A DNA stretch of 64,000 bases from Allobosea sp. LC85 (GTDB taxonomy: Bacteria > Pseudomonadota > Alphaproteobacteria > Rhizobiales > Beijerinckiaceae), in NCBI RefSeq assembly GCF_000735605.1, contig NZ_JPKG01000034.1, positions 1 through 64,000 of the forward strand, in the 5' to 3' direction. Positions 42,257 to 52,285 of this stretch are shown here, in pieces. The notes beneath the pieces are model-generated. The model was not told where the DNA came from and ran no database searches. It saw nothing but the letters and a program-made list of their open reading frames with translations. The first letter of the stretch is position 1. The number at the start of each line of letters is the position of its first letter. Both the position numbers and the translations under genes were made by a program.

Positions 42257-43195
42257 CTATTCGCGGCGGAGAATGTCCAGCCAGGAATTCGAACGAGTGG
42301 CCAGGACGTTGTAGCCGCGCCTGCGGTTCACCTTCATCGCGGCCATCGCCGCCAGCGGATCGGCCGCCTCGCGGAAGCGGTGTCCATCGTAGACGAATAT
42401 GGGGATGCCGAGCGTCTGCGAAACGAACCGCGTATTGGCGTGCCCATCATCCGAGCCTTGCTCTTCATAGATCAGCAATGTGTCACGTCGCAGCATTTCG
42501 CTTGCTCCGCGTAACGCCGCCTCCTCGACGCCTTCGACATCGAGCTTCAGGACGAAACGTTTGCTCCCGTCGAACCAAGGCCTTCGCAACATCAATCCAT
42601 CGAGCGAGACGCAAGCAACCGTCTCTGCATCTGGCGCCGCCTTGGCCGTGTCGACGATGGCCAGACCTTCATGTGTCGGACCGCCCAAAGTCACAAAACC
42701 ACCATCAGTCTCGGCGACGGCCGCATGTACGGCCTCGAACCGTTTCTGATTGATTGCCGCATTGGCCGTCAATTCGATGAAGTTGCGGCCCGACGCTTCG
42801 ATGGCGATGGCTCGATGTCTGCCTAGTGCCGCGCCCGATACCAGAACCGACCAATAGCCAAAGTTCGCACCGCAATCGACGAAGGCGTAGTCCTCTGCGC
42901 GTATCATGCGGAAGAGTGCAATCATCTCAGGCTCATACACGACACTAGGTGCCAGCAAACGGCTCCAGTAGGCATCGCCGAACGGAAACCTGAATCGGCT
43001 GTCGGGGTCGATCTCCAGAACGATATGGCGCTCGGGCGCGGCACGGCGGAGTAGCGAAGCTATCCGGCCGTAACCCTTGAAATGTGTCGGTTCAAGGAGT
43101 TGCGACGAAATCCGCAAGCCAGAGAGTGCCAGGCGTTCGATTGCCGAAATCCCGTCCGGAGCAGGTCGCCCCGCGTGCAACACGATATCCGACAT
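42257..43195 (-). CDS. FkbM-family methyltransferase
   Basis: 312 residues. The class I SAM-binding core of the FkbM type is readable: DYAFVDCGANFGYWSVLVSGAALG (motif I), AIEASGRNFIELTANAAIN (acidic loop), then VSLDGLM and KRFVLKLDVEGVEEAALRGASEML, the diagnostic KxDVEGxE stretch. Such enzymes usually O-methylate sugars of polysaccharides or natural products. The divergent neighbour at 43393 is a glycosyltransferase, which supports a surface-glycan role. The N-terminal 90 residues are less conserved. Confidence 0.88.
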   Translation of the reverse strand: MSDIVLHAGRPAPDGISAIERLALSGLRISSQLLEPTHFKGYGRIASLLRRAAPERHIVLEIDPDSRFRFPFGDAYWSRLLAPSVVYEPEMIALFRMIRAEDYAFVDCGANFGYWSVLVSGAALGRHRAIAIEASGRNFIELTANAAINQKRFEAVHAAVAETDGGFVTLGGPTHEGLAIVDTAKAAPDAETVACVSLDGLMLRRPWFDGSKRFVLKLDVEGVEEAALRGASEMLRRDTLLIYEEQGSDDGHANTRFVSQTLGIPIFVYDGHRFREAADPLAAMAAMKVNRRRGYNVLATRSNSWLDILRRE

Positions 43196-43392
43196 GGGTC
43201 ACCCTTGAATATGTCGGGGATGCCGCTGCGACATCCGAACCGCTCCGTCAAACCATAGTCGCCGGCAATCTTACGATGTCGTGAAGCAAGAGCCGCAACG
43301 GCGGGCGGAACAAACCGGCATGCTCACGCAAGGTTAGTAAAGCCATGTCATAGCCCTGCGATCCGTCAATCTCGCACAGCCCAGCAGCACGC

Positions 43393-44541
43393 ATGCCTCT
43401 CTCCGGTTCATCACTCAAGCCCTCCGTCGTGATCTTCGGCTCGGCCCGCCCTGTCACCTGCGCCGTCATGGATTACGCGCAGCGGCTCGGCGAAGCGATC
43501 AACGCGCAGCGACCCGCCTTCGTCGCCTTGCAGATGATCGAACCCGACCAGCCGCGACGCTTCATCGACGCTATCGTCGACGTGCTGCGCGCCGGACAGA
43601 TCGCGCATTTTCAGATGCCGACCGAGGGGTGGGGCAACAGCGTGCTGCCAGGCTCGGCCCTGATGGCGGCCCGACTTGCCACGCGCAAGGGACGCATCGC
43701 CGTGACCTTGCATGAATGGGCCTCGATCAACCGACTTCGCTACCTCTCGATGATCCCCGACATCCTCGCGACCGACAGCTTCATCTTCGTGTCCCAACAG
43801 CAGCGCGAGAGCTTCCTCGGCACGCCACTCGTCGGAGACCGCAAAAAGCAGGCGGCGCCGGTCATCCCGATCGGCCCGAACATCATGCCGGCGCGGATCG
43901 ATCCGGAGCGGGTGGTCGAGGAGCGAGCGAAGACACGCGGCAACGGCACGACGCGGGCCGATATCGTGATCGGCTATTTCGGAGTGCTCTATGCGAGCAA
44001 GCGTCCGGACATGCTGCTGCGCGTCGTCAAGACACTGCATGAGCGCGGCACCAGAGCGCGGCTCCTGGTCTGTGGCGATTTCCTCTGGGACAAGCCCAGG
44101 GATCGCGAGGCCTTCCTTGCACTTGCGCGCGAGCTCGGCATCATCGACTGGCTCGACTTTCGCGGTCGCATCGACGACGAGGGCGAACTGATGGCGACGC
44201 TTTCAGCGGCCGATGTCTTCCTGCTGCCCTTCACCGACGGCATCAGCACACGTCGCGGCAGCTTCCAGGCCGTCAGCCAGCTCGCGATCCCCCTGGTCTC
44301 GACCGAAGCCGAGCGCCGGGACGAGTTTGACCTGTCACCGTCGCTGAAGGCCAAGATCGACAGCCCCGCAACCGTGCTTTGCCCGGTCGATGCAGCACCT
44401 GATAAATTCGCCGACGCCATCGTCACCGCCCATCTTCACAAGGCGGACGCGATCGCGGTCGATCTTTCCGCATCATGGGATGAGGCGGCGCAGGCCCATC
44501 TCGCCTTCTACGACCAGATGATCGCCAGTAGCCGGCGCTGA
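43393..44541 (+). CDS. GT4-type glycosyltransferase
   Basis: 382 residues. The C-terminal Rossmann half shows the GT-B pattern: IVIGYFGVLYASKRPDMLLRVVKTLHERGTRARLLVCGDFLW, then FRGRIDDEGELMATLSAADVFLLPFTDGISTRRGSFQAVSQLAIPLVST with the conserved acidic-type contact region replaced by TDGIST and a basic STRRGS. The N-terminal half has a VALHEW-type acceptor region (IAVTLHEWASINRLRYLSM). It transfers a sugar from a nucleotide donor; acceptor unknown. It may share a surface-polysaccharide function with the divergent FkbM methyltransferase. Confidence 0.82.
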   Translation: MPLSGSSLKPSVVIFGSARPVTCAVMDYAQRLGEAINAQRPAFVALQMIEPDQPRRFIDAIVDVLRAGQIAHFQMPTEGWGNSVLPGSALMAARLATRKGRIAVTLHEWASINRLRYLSMIPDILATDSFIFVSQQQRESFLGTPLVGDRKKQAAPVIPIGPNIMPARIDPERVVEERAKTRGNGTTRADIVIGYFGVLYASKRPDMLLRVVKTLHERGTRARLLVCGDFLWDKPRDREAFLALARELGIIDWLDFRGRIDDEGELMATLSAADVFLLPFTDGISTRRGSFQAVSQLAIPLVSTEAERRDEFDLSPSLKAKIDSPATVLCPVDAAPDKFADAIVTAHLHKADAIAVDLSASWDEAAQAHLAFYDQMIASSRR

Positions 44542-44597
44542 TAGCAGACAGAGACCAGACTCAGCCCGCGTTTACGCCCCGCCGGGCGCCTTACGTC

Positions 44598-44765
44598 TCA
44601 GCGCAGGGCGAGAGCAACCAAGCCGATCACAGCGATGGAAGCAGCAAGCCACCACAGTTTGCGGGACTGGCCGATATCGGTGGCGCGCGACCGGGCCAGG
44701 AAGGCCATGTCCTCGTAACCAAAGGCTTCACCGGCAAGGCGCGCGGTGCGCTCGAGCCCGGCCAT
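44598..44765 (-). CDS. Small single-span membrane protein
   Basis: 55 residues from the ATG at 44765 (MAGLERTARLAGEAFGYEDM), preceded by AGGGGTGA. A TTG at 44819 would give a longer form. One C-terminal membrane segment (LWWLAASIAVIGLVALALR). Function unknown. Confidence 0.55.
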   Translation of the reverse strand: MAGLERTARLAGEAFGYEDMAFLARSRATDIGQSRKLWWLAASIAVIGLVALALR

Positions 44766-45133
44766 CTTCACCCCTGGAACCGACGAACGCGCGACCACGA
44801 CAGCCTCCCATTTTCCCAATATTCCGGCAGCTGGCAGCCATTCGCAAGCTGACGAATCTCGACCCGGTCACTCTCGTTCGTGCCGGGTTAATGCGACATG
44901 AACCATGCGCTTCGCCAACGCATGGCATGCTCGCGTGACACAGCTGCGACACTCTCGCGATTGAGGCTTCCGGTGCACAGCAAGAGGCAGTGCGATGATT
45001 CTCCTGCTTGTTCGGAGCGATGTTCGATATATGTCTGGGGACCAATCGCTGCAGCTGGCTGGAGTGCCGGCCCTGGCGATGTCCCGAATGCGCTATCCTA
45101 AGAGCGCTGCGAATCAGGTGATCGGCGGAAGAA
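44766..45133. other. Intergenic region upstream of parE
   Basis: About 370 bases without a recognisable gene or RNA. It should contain the parE promoter and, on the other strand, the promoter of the small membrane protein. I found no strong hairpin or repeated motif. Confidence 0.45.
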
Positions 45134-47227
45134 ATGGCGGAGAATGGCGATCTTTTCGGTGAGGGCAGCGGCGGGCAGCCGCAGCGGGCGCCCGAGCCAT
45201 CGCCGGTCAAGCGTGACACGGCGGCCCCGAGCAAGCCTCCGCAGCAATCGGCCTCGCCTTCCGTACCGCGCAACGGAACCTTGTCCGAGGCCGGATATAC
45301 GGCGTCCGCAATCGAAGTCCTCGAGGGGCTCGAGCCGGTGCGCCGGCGGCCAGGCATGTATATCGGCGGCACCGATGAGCGCGCGCTGCATCATCTCTTC
45401 GCCGAGGTGATCGACAACGCGATGGACGAGGCCGTCGCCGGCCACGCCACCTTCATCGACGTCGAATTATTCGAGGACGGCTCGCTCGCGGTCACCGATA
45501 ATGGCCGCGGTATCCCCGTCGATCCGCATCCGAAATTCCCCGACAAGTCGGCGCTCGAAGTCATCATGACAACGCTGCATGCCGGCGGAAAATTCGACTC
45601 CAAGGCCTATGAGACCTCCGGCGGCCTGCACGGTGTCGGCGTTTCCGTCGTCAATGCCCTGTCGGACCGGCTCGAGGTCGAGGTCGCGCGCGGCCAGATG
45701 CTCTATCGCCAGGTCTTTTCGCGCGGGGCGCCGCAGGGGCCGTTGGAAACTGTCGGGCGCGTCGCCAACCGGCGTGGCACGAAGGTGCGTTTCCATCCCG
45801 ACGCGCAGATTTTCGGCGAGGGCGCCCATTTTTCCCCTGCCCGCCTGTTCCGGATGGCACGCTCGAAGGCCTATCTCTTCGGTGGCGTGGAGATCCGCTG
45901 GCGCTGTGCGCCCGCGCTGCTGAAGCCAGAGGGCGATGTCGCGGCGGAGGCTGTCTTCCGCTTTCCCGGAGGCTTGCGCGACTATCTCGGCCGCGAGATC
46001 GAGGGCAAGGATCTGGTCGCCGAGCCGATCTTCTCCGGTAAGATCACAAAGGATGGCGGCCACGGCTCGCTGGAATGGGCCGTGGCGTGGCTGGCAACCG
46101 GCGAGGACGGCTTCAGCTCGTCCTACTGCAACACCATTCCGACGCCCGAAGGCGGCACGCATGAGCAGGGCTTGCGCGTCGCTCTGCTGCGCGGCCTGCG
46201 TGACCATGCCGAGCGTATCGGACAGTCGAAGCGCATGGCGCAGGTGACCTCCGACGACGTCATGGCGACCTGTGCCGCGATGCTGTCGGTCTTCATTCGC
46301 GAGCCCGAGTTCCAGGGCCAGACCAAGGACAAGCTCGCGACGCTGGAGGCCGCGCGCATCGTCGAGAACGCGGTGCGCGATGCCTTCGACCACTGGCTCG
46401 CCGCCGCGCCGCAGCAGGCACTGAAGCTGCTCGACTGGTCGGTCGACCGGGCCGAGGAGCGCCAGCGCCGCCGGCTGGAGAAGGAGGTTTCGCGCAAGAC
46501 CGCGACGCGCAAGCTCCGGCTGCCGGGAAAGCTCGCCGATTGCAGCAGCGCCGGCGCTGCAGGTTCCGAACTTTTCATCGTCGAGGGCGATTCCGCCGGC
46601 GGGTCAGCCAAGCAGGCGCGCAACCGCGCGACGCAGGCGATCCTGCCGCTGCGCGGCAAGATCCTCAACGTCGCCAACGCGACCCGCGAGAAGCTGAACC
46701 AGAACCAGCAGCTTGCCGACTTGATCCTGGCGCTCGGCTGCGGCATCGGCAGCCAGTTCCGCGAGGATGACCTGCGCTACGAGAAGGTCATCGTCATGAC
46801 GGACGCCGACGTCGACGGCGCCCATATCGCCTCGCTGCTGGTCACCTTCTTCTGGCGCCAGACGCCGCGCCTGATCGAGAAGGGCCATCTCTATCTCGCC
46901 GTGCCGCCGCTCTATCGGCTCCAGCATGGCGGCAAGAGCGTCTATGCCCGCAACGACGCGCATAAGGACGAGCTGATCGCGACCGTGTTCAAGGGCAAGA
47001 AGCCGGAGATCAGCCGATTCAAGGGCCTGGGCGAGATGATGCCGGCCCAGCTCAAGGAGACCACGATGGACCCGGCCAAGCGCATCCTGCTCAAGGTCAT
47101 GGTCGACCATGAGGCGCGGGACGAGACCACCGATACCGTTGAGCGGCTGATGGGCAACAAACCGGAAGCCCGCTTCACCTTCATCCAGGAACGCGCGGCC
47201 TTTGCCGGCGAACTGATCGACCTGTGA
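45134..47227 (+). CDS. parE: DNA topoisomerase IV subunit B
   Basis: 697 residues. The GHKL ATPase motifs are present: EVIDNAMDEAVAGHA, VTDNGRGIPVDPHPKF and GGLHGVGVSVVNALSDRL. The transducer domain and TOPRIM domain follow, with EGDSAGGSAKQARNR and MTDADVDGAHIASLLVTFF. The C-terminal FKGLGEMMPAQLKETTMDP is a good mark of ParE/GyrB. The presence of ATLIDVELFEDGS-type loops and total length near 700 favour ParE over GyrB. The first 50 residues are Pro/Ser-rich and disordered. The enzyme decatenates daughter chromosomes; parC is not in the window. Confidence 0.95.
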   Translation: MAENGDLFGEGSGGQPQRAPEPSPVKRDTAAPSKPPQQSASPSVPRNGTLSEAGYTASAIEVLEGLEPVRRRPGMYIGGTDERALHHLFAEVIDNAMDEAVAGHATFIDVELFEDGSLAVTDNGRGIPVDPHPKFPDKSALEVIMTTLHAGGKFDSKAYETSGGLHGVGVSVVNALSDRLEVEVARGQMLYRQVFSRGAPQGPLETVGRVANRRGTKVRFHPDAQIFGEGAHFSPARLFRMARSKAYLFGGVEIRWRCAPALLKPEGDVAAEAVFRFPGGLRDYLGREIEGKDLVAEPIFSGKITKDGGHGSLEWAVAWLATGEDGFSSSYCNTIPTPEGGTHEQGLRVALLRGLRDHAERIGQSKRMAQVTSDDVMATCAAMLSVFIREPEFQGQTKDKLATLEAARIVENAVRDAFDHWLAAAPQQALKLLDWSVDRAEERQRRRLEKEVSRKTATRKLRLPGKLADCSSAGAAGSELFIVEGDSAGGSAKQARNRATQAILPLRGKILNVANATREKLNQNQQLADLILALGCGIGSQFREDDLRYEKVIVMTDADVDGAHIASLLVTFFWRQTPRLIEKGHLYLAVPPLYRLQHGGKSVYARNDAHKDELIATVFKGKKPEISRFKGLGEMMPAQLKETTMDPAKRILLKVMVDHEARDETTDTVERLMGNKPEARFTFIQERAAFAGELIDL

Positions 47228-47409
47228 GGCGGGGGCGCGGCATTCGGGCACGCGCTACCCTCGCATTTTTGTCGGTGAGGCCGTCAAAGTCGGCGGGCTG
47301 TCAGCCGGGGGCGCCATCGGCATCTTGCCGGCATGTCGAACCGCAGTCGCCCGCACCCAAACACACCGCATGATGACGCCGATGCCAGGACAGCCCCCCA
47401 TGCTCAGCC

Positions 47410-48351
47410 ATGGCCGATGATCGCATGGGGCAGCCTGCTTCCCCTTCACCTCGACGCCACGAACTGGTTTCACCCAACTGGGACGACATCGCGATCTTCC
47501 ACTCCATCGCCCTCGGTGGGACGCTGGCCGTGGCAGCGGTCGCGCTCGGGCTGAGCGAGGCGACCGTGGCCCGTCGCCTCAAGAGTCTCGAGGCGCAACT
47601 CGGCCTGCCACTGTTCAGGCGCATGGCAAACCGGCTGGTTCTCACCGAGATTGGCGCAACTCTAGCCGGCGATGCCGGTGAGGTCGCCAATGCGGTCGAG
47701 CGTTTCACCAACCGGACGCGTGCGGCGCGCTCCGCCGATGACGCGCCTGTCCGTGTGACTGCCACGACCTCGATCAGCCTGTTCCTGACCATGCATGCGA
47801 CGACGATCTCAGCTCAGGCGGGCGGCGTGGAGATTGGTATCATCAGCACGCGAGACCGGCTCGACCTGGCCCGCGGGGATGCCGATATCGCGATCCGGAT
47901 GCGCCGCCCGCCGCAGGAGAACGGCTATTTCAGCCAGAAGATCGGGCGGCTGGTGCAGGCGCTGTATGTGCGCCGCGATGTCGACCCTCTGACGGCGCCC
48001 ATCATTTCGGTCAGCCGCGACGTCTCCTCCCGGATCGAGGAGCACATTCTGAACTGGGCCAATGGGCGCCCGATCGCGGCCCGCGTCGGAGATTCAGCCG
48101 CGCGCTATGAGAGCATCCGCTCGGCGGGGGCCGTTTCAATGGCGCCTTGCTTCATGGGCGATTTCGACGAGGCATTGATCCGCCTCGCCCCGCCGCCGGA
48201 CGAGACTGCCGACGAGATCTTCCTCGTTTCACACGAGGTCTCGCGACAGCGGCCCGCGGTGATCGCCGTGCTGCGGGCTCTTCAGGCGCTCTTTCGTGCA
48301 AACCGGAGGCGATTGAATGGCATTCCGACGACCCCGGCAAGCATTCGCTAA
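47410..48351 (+). CDS. LysR-family transcriptional regulator
   Basis: 313 residues. The N-terminal winged helix-turn-helix reads WDDIAIFHSIALGGTLAVAAVALGLSEATVARRLKSLEAQLGLPLFRRMANRLVLTEIG, which is typical except that AAVALGLSEATVARRL replaces the usual AARRLGVSQPAVSRAI. The effector domain has TTSISLFL and the RGDADIAIRMRRPP contact region. The ligand is unknown. Neighbours (parE upstream, a small protein downstream) give no target. The exact start is uncertain. Confidence 0.85.
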   Translation: MADDRMGQPASPSPRRHELVSPNWDDIAIFHSIALGGTLAVAAVALGLSEATVARRLKSLEAQLGLPLFRRMANRLVLTEIGATLAGDAGEVANAVERFTNRTRAARSADDAPVRVTATTSISLFLTMHATTISAQAGGVEIGIISTRDRLDLARGDADIAIRMRRPPQENGYFSQKIGRLVQALYVRRDVDPLTAPIISVSRDVSSRIEEHILNWANGRPIAARVGDSAARYESIRSAGAVSMAPCFMGDFDEALIRLAPPPDETADEIFLVSHEVSRQRPAVIAVLRALQALFRANRRRLNGIPTTPASIR

Positions 48352-48423
48352 CCAAGCTTTTACTGGCTGGCGCGCAAGATGCATCACGGGGCCGCATTGC
48401 GCCCCGACGATGCGGAGCGCCCC

Positions 48424-48687
48424 ATGCGGGTCATCAAACTCTTCTTGAAGAACGAGCGCGGCAGCATGGTCGCGGATGTTGCCAAGGCCGGTGCGGCGAT
48501 CGCCTTCCTTTCGGTCATCGCCGTCAATTTCGTGTCCACTCAGACGGCGCAGCATCTCGACACAGAACGCCTGGGCCAGGTCGCGTCCGCGGCCTCCAAG
48601 GGCCAGATGATCGACCCGCTCGTGACCGGTTCGATCCGCAAGAGCGCAAACGAAACCAGGCTCGACCCCTGCACTGCTCCGCGCTGA
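48424..48687 (+). CDS. Small protein with pilin-like N-terminus
   Basis: 87 residues from the ATG at 48424, with GGAG at the right distance. The opening MRVIKLFLKNERGSMVADVAKAGAAIAFLSVIAVNFVS resembles Flp/Tad pilin leaders (a basic stretch, then a hydrophobic helix with G-S/A boundary). The E-Y of true Flp pilins is missing. The mature part is charged and short. It may be a diverged Flp-like or TadE-like secreted protein, or just a small membrane protein. No tad genes are nearby. Confidence 0.6.
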   Translation: MRVIKLFLKNERGSMVADVAKAGAAIAFLSVIAVNFVSTQTAQHLDTERLGQVASAASKGQMIDPLVTGSIRKSANETRLDPCTAPR

Positions 48688-48690
48688 TCG

Positions 48691-49386
48691 TCAGGCGAGC
48701 CAGCTCAGCAGCGCCTTTGTGACCGCTTGCGGTGCCTCCAAAGTCGAAAGGTGGCCGCAGGCCGGAATCGTCAGCAGCTGCGCATTGCCGCCGATCCCGT
48801 CGGCGATCTCCCGGGCTTCCGCAACGGGCGTGATCTGATCTTCCGCTCCCACCAAAACCAGGGTCGGCACAGAGATGGCGGCAAGGCCCGGCCGGGAGTC
48901 CGGCCGCCCCATGATCGCTCGTTGCTGGCGAATAAACCCTTCTGCGCCAATATTTTCTGCCATTTTCCGCACGTCGAGCCGCAGTGCGTCATCAGTCAAG
49001 CGTTCCGGCGCCACCAGCTTTTGCCAGAGCAACGTCGTGACATTGTCGAAAGCCCCTTTCTCGGCGAGGGCTATCATTTGTTCACGCGGCGCGTTGGTTT
49101 CCGGCGTCGCCGGCTTCGCGCTGGTGTCGAGGAGGGCCAGCCGCGTCACGCGCTCCGGCGCCTGGCGCAGGATTTCAAAGGCGACATAGCCACCCATCGA
49201 TAAACCGCAGAGTGCAAACCGCTCCGGAGCCGCCTCCAGCAGCCGGGCCGTGATGGCAGCCAGGCCATCGTCGCGGGCATGATCGGCGACGAGGACCGGC
49301 CGCCCTGGGGCGAGTGCCGGCCATTGCGGTCCATAGAGCGCCGCGGTGCAGCTCAACCCCGGAATCATCACAAGCGGCTCGTTCAT
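48691..49386 (-). CDS. Alpha/beta-fold hydrolase
   Basis: 231 residues from the ATG at 49386 (MNEPLVMIPGLSC). The nucleophile elbow is GLSMGG (Ser), with the oxyanion region PGLSCTAALYG near the N-terminus. The acid Asp is in VLVGAEDQITPVAEA and His in PACGHLSTLE. It has the general form of a small esterase or lactonase. Substrate unknown. It stands alone, convergent with the gene at 48424. Confidence 0.85.
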   Translation of the reverse strand: MNEPLVMIPGLSCTAALYGPQWPALAPGRPVLVADHARDDGLAAITARLLEAAPERFALCGLSMGGYVAFEILRQAPERVTRLALLDTSAKPATPETNAPREQMIALAEKGAFDNVTTLLWQKLVAPERLTDDALRLDVRKMAENIGAEGFIRQQRAIMGRPDSRPGLAAISVPTLVLVGAEDQITPVAEAREIADGIGGNAQLLTIPACGHLSTLEAPQAVTKALLSWLA

Positions 49387-49548
49387 GGCGATCATACCTT
49401 CCGTTCTTGCCTAGTTTGTTGACTTTCCCGCGTTATTTCTGCATTGGACAGGGGTCCGAAGGCGCGCAGGAAAGAGAAGTCGCGCCACCGTCGCGGTTGA
49501 TAGGTCGTCCCGCCACGTGTCACCGACCCTGAAGAAGCGCAACTCTCG

Positions 49549-51021
49549 ATGTCTTTTGCCGAACTCGGCCTCAGCGATAAAGTTCTGACGGCGGTTACAT
49601 CCGCAGGCTATTCTACGCCTACCCCTATCCAGGCTCAGGCCATTCCCCATGTGCTCGCGCGCCGCGATGTCCTCGGCATTGCACAGACGGGCACAGGCAA
49701 GACCGCCGCCTTCACCCTGCCGATGCTCACCATTCTGGAGAATGGCCGGGCCAGGGCGCGGATGCCGCGCACTCTGATCCTGGAGCCGACCCGCGAGCTC
49801 GCAGCTCAGGTCGAGGAGAATTTCTCGCGCTACGGCGTCAACCAGAAGCTCTCGGTTGCGCTGTTGATCGGCGGCGTTTCCTTCGGCGATCAGGACGCCA
49901 AGATCACCCGCGGTGTTGACGTGCTGATCGCCACGCCCGGGCGCCTGCTCGATCATGTCGAGCGCGGCAAGTTGCTGCTGACCGGCGTCGAATTGCTTGT
50001 CATCGATGAGGCGGACCGAATGCTCGACATGGGCTTCATTCCCGACATCGAGCGGGTCTGCAAGCTTGTGCCTTTCACGAGGCAGACGCTGTTCTTCACG
50101 GCGACGATGCCGCCGGAGATCACACGGATCAGCGAGCAGTTCCTGCATAACCCGGTGCGCATCGAGGCTTCGCGCCCCGCGACGGCGGCCACGACCATCA
50201 CCCAGCGTCTGATCGCCTCGCATTCGCAGGACTATGAGAAGCGCGACACACTGCGCAAGCTGATCCGCGACGCCAAGGACCTGCAGAACGCGATTGTCTT
50301 CTGCAACCGCAAGCGCGATGTAGCGACACTCCATAAGTCACTGCAGAAACATGGCTTTCCGGCCGTCGCGCTGCATGGCGACATGGACCAATATGCACGC
50401 ATGGCGGCACTGGAATCCTTCCGCACCGGCGAGAATCCAATCCTGGTGGCGAGCGACGTCGCTGCGCGAGGGCTGGATATCCCGGCCGTCAGCCACGTCT
50501 TCAATTTCGACGTTCCGACCCATGCCGAGGACTATATCCACCGCATCGGCCGCACCGGCCGGGCCGGCCGGCTCGGCGCGGCCTTCACGATCGTGACCCG
50601 CCACGACGACAAGCTTGTCGCCGCCGTTGAGAAGCTCACCGGCCTGGCGATCGCCTGGGAAGGCCCCGGCCTCAATGACCTGCCTCCCGGCGAACCGCGC
50701 GACGAGCGTCGCAGCCGCCGTGACGACAAGCGTTCGCCGCGTGGTGGTCGCGGGCGTCCCGTGCGGTCACCGCGCGAGGAAGCCGCGCCGTCGGAACAGC
50801 CAGCGGTCGTGGAAGCTGCCGATCGCGTTCCTCACGACGCCCGCCGCCGTGGCGAGGACCGGCCGACCAAGACCCGCATTCGCCATGACAGCGAGCAGCC
50901 TGTGCCAGTGCATTCGCGCCCGCATGACCGGCGCCGGGACGAGGATGATCGCGAGCCCAAGGTCAAGGGGCTGGGCGATCACGTTCCGGCCTTCCTGCTG
51001 CGGCCGGTCAAGGTCGGCTGA
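49549..51021 (+). CDS. DEAD-box ATP-dependent RNA helicase, RhlE-like
   Basis: 490 residues. All core motifs are visible: Q-motif FAELGLSDKVLTAVTSAGYSTPTPIQAQ, I AQTGTGKT, Ia PTRELAAQ, II DEADRMLDMGF (DEAD), III FTATM, IV IVFCNRKRDV, V VASDVAARGLDIPAVSHV, and VI HRIGRTGRAGR. The C-terminal 110 residues are Arg- and Asp-rich and low-complexity, probably a disordered RNA-binding tail. It unwinds RNA in ribosome assembly or mRNA decay. It has its own promoter region of about 160 bases, which is divergent from the hydrolase gene. Confidence 0.94.
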   Translation: MSFAELGLSDKVLTAVTSAGYSTPTPIQAQAIPHVLARRDVLGIAQTGTGKTAAFTLPMLTILENGRARARMPRTLILEPTRELAAQVEENFSRYGVNQKLSVALLIGGVSFGDQDAKITRGVDVLIATPGRLLDHVERGKLLLTGVELLVIDEADRMLDMGFIPDIERVCKLVPFTRQTLFFTATMPPEITRISEQFLHNPVRIEASRPATAATTITQRLIASHSQDYEKRDTLRKLIRDAKDLQNAIVFCNRKRDVATLHKSLQKHGFPAVALHGDMDQYARMAALESFRTGENPILVASDVAARGLDIPAVSHVFNFDVPTHAEDYIHRIGRTGRAGRLGAAFTIVTRHDDKLVAAVEKLTGLAIAWEGPGLNDLPPGEPRDERRSRRDDKRSPRGGRGRPVRSPREEAAPSEQPAVVEAADRVPHDARRRGEDRPTKTRIRHDSEQPVPVHSRPHDRRRDEDDREPKVKGLGDHVPAFLLRPVKVG

Positions 51022-51201
51022 CACGGCTGCATCAACGGTATCTTAACACCGTTCCTCCAATCTTACGGAGTGGCTAGGGCTTCCCGCAGCCATCCTGCGG
51101 GGCGCGATTGCCGCCGTCATGACGGACAGAATGTCCCGCTTCGATTCATGATCGAGCCCGAGATGGCCGGTGTGGCCAGCGGGATCGGCTCCGGTCGGGC
51201 G

Positions 51202-52266
51202 ATGACGATGAGCGAACAGACGCAGTCCTCCCAGTACACGTCCGACCTCCCCGACCGTGTCGTTACGGCCATGCGTCAACATGGCTCTCCCGGCTATCCC
51301 CGCGCTTTCGAGGTCTGGTACGCACATCTGAGCGGCGAGATGCCCGCGCTCAGCATGGCGATGAGCGCCATCATCACCGGTAGCGAGGGCCAGGTCGGCG
51401 CCGCCGATATCGATAGCCTCTATGATCGTTTCATCAGCACCGAACGGCTCGCGCGCCAGGCCGAACGCACCAGCCTGCAGGTGCTCGGCGAAATCGACAG
51501 CCTGATGTCACTGGTCGATCGCGCGCTGGATTCGAGCGAACGCTATCACGGCCGCCTCAGCGCGATGTCCGACGAAGTCCCGCCGATGACCGACCGGCAG
51601 CGCTTGCGCGAATGGGTCGAAGCGCTGGTCATGTCGACCCGCGAAGAGGTGGTCCGCAAGACCCAGCTCGAGTCGCAATTGAAGGACAGCTCCAACGAGA
51701 TCCGCCATCTTCGCGAGGCGCTGGAAACGACGCGGGCCGAAGCGTTGACCGATCCGCTGACCGGACTCGCCAATCGGCGGCACTTCGAGGAGATGCTGCA
51801 GAAATCGATCGACCAGGCGACCCTGCAGCGCGACCCCTTTGCGCTGGTCATGGCCGATATCGACTTCTTCAAGACCTTCAACGACGCACACGGCCATCTG
51901 ACCGGCGATCAGGTGCTGCGTCTTGTCGCCCGCACCATGAAGGACAAGTTCAAGGAGAAGGCGGTAATCTCGCGCTTCGGCGGCGAGGAGTTTGCGATCA
52001 TCCTGCCGGAGGCCGATATCGTCGCGGGCAAGTTTGGCGCCGAGACGGTGCGCCAGGCGCTCCTCACCCGCGAGTTGATCAAGCGCTCGACCAACGAGAA
52101 TCTCGGTCGCATCACCATTTCGCTGGGGGTTTCGGTCTATCGTCGCGGCGACACGGCCGGTTCACTGGTCGACCGAGCCGACCAGGCCTTGATGCAGGCC
52201 AAGCGTGACGGCCGCAACCGCACCATCACAGAAGAGGCGCTGGACACGACAAGCCGCGTCGCCTGA
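51202..52266 (+). CDS. GGDEF-domain diguanylate cyclase
   Basis: About 354 residues from the ATG at 51202 (MTMSEQTQSSQY); ATGs at 51148 and 51208 are also possible and no ribosome site decides between them. No membrane span. The N-terminal 170 residues are helical and contain REWVEALVMSTREEVVRKTQLESQLKDSSNEIRHLREAL, a coiled coil. The GGDEF domain starts at DPLTGLANRRHFEEML and has DIDFFKTFNDAHGHLTGDQ and RFGGEEFAIIL (GGEEF, active form). It makes cyclic di-GMP in the cytoplasm. No I-site RxxD is evident just before the GGEEF, so product inhibition may be absent. Confidence 0.9.
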   Translation: MTMSEQTQSSQYTSDLPDRVVTAMRQHGSPGYPRAFEVWYAHLSGEMPALSMAMSAIITGSEGQVGAADIDSLYDRFISTERLARQAERTSLQVLGEIDSLMSLVDRALDSSERYHGRLSAMSDEVPPMTDRQRLREWVEALVMSTREEVVRKTQLESQLKDSSNEIRHLREALETTRAEALTDPLTGLANRRHFEEMLQKSIDQATLQRDPFALVMADIDFFKTFNDAHGHLTGDQVLRLVARTMKDKFKEKAVISRFGGEEFAIILPEADIVAGKFGAETVRQALLTRELIKRSTNENLGRITISLGVSVYRRGDTAGSLVDRADQALMQAKRDGRNRTITEEALDTTSRVA

Positions 52267-52285
52267 CCGGCTGCTTCCCCGGGAA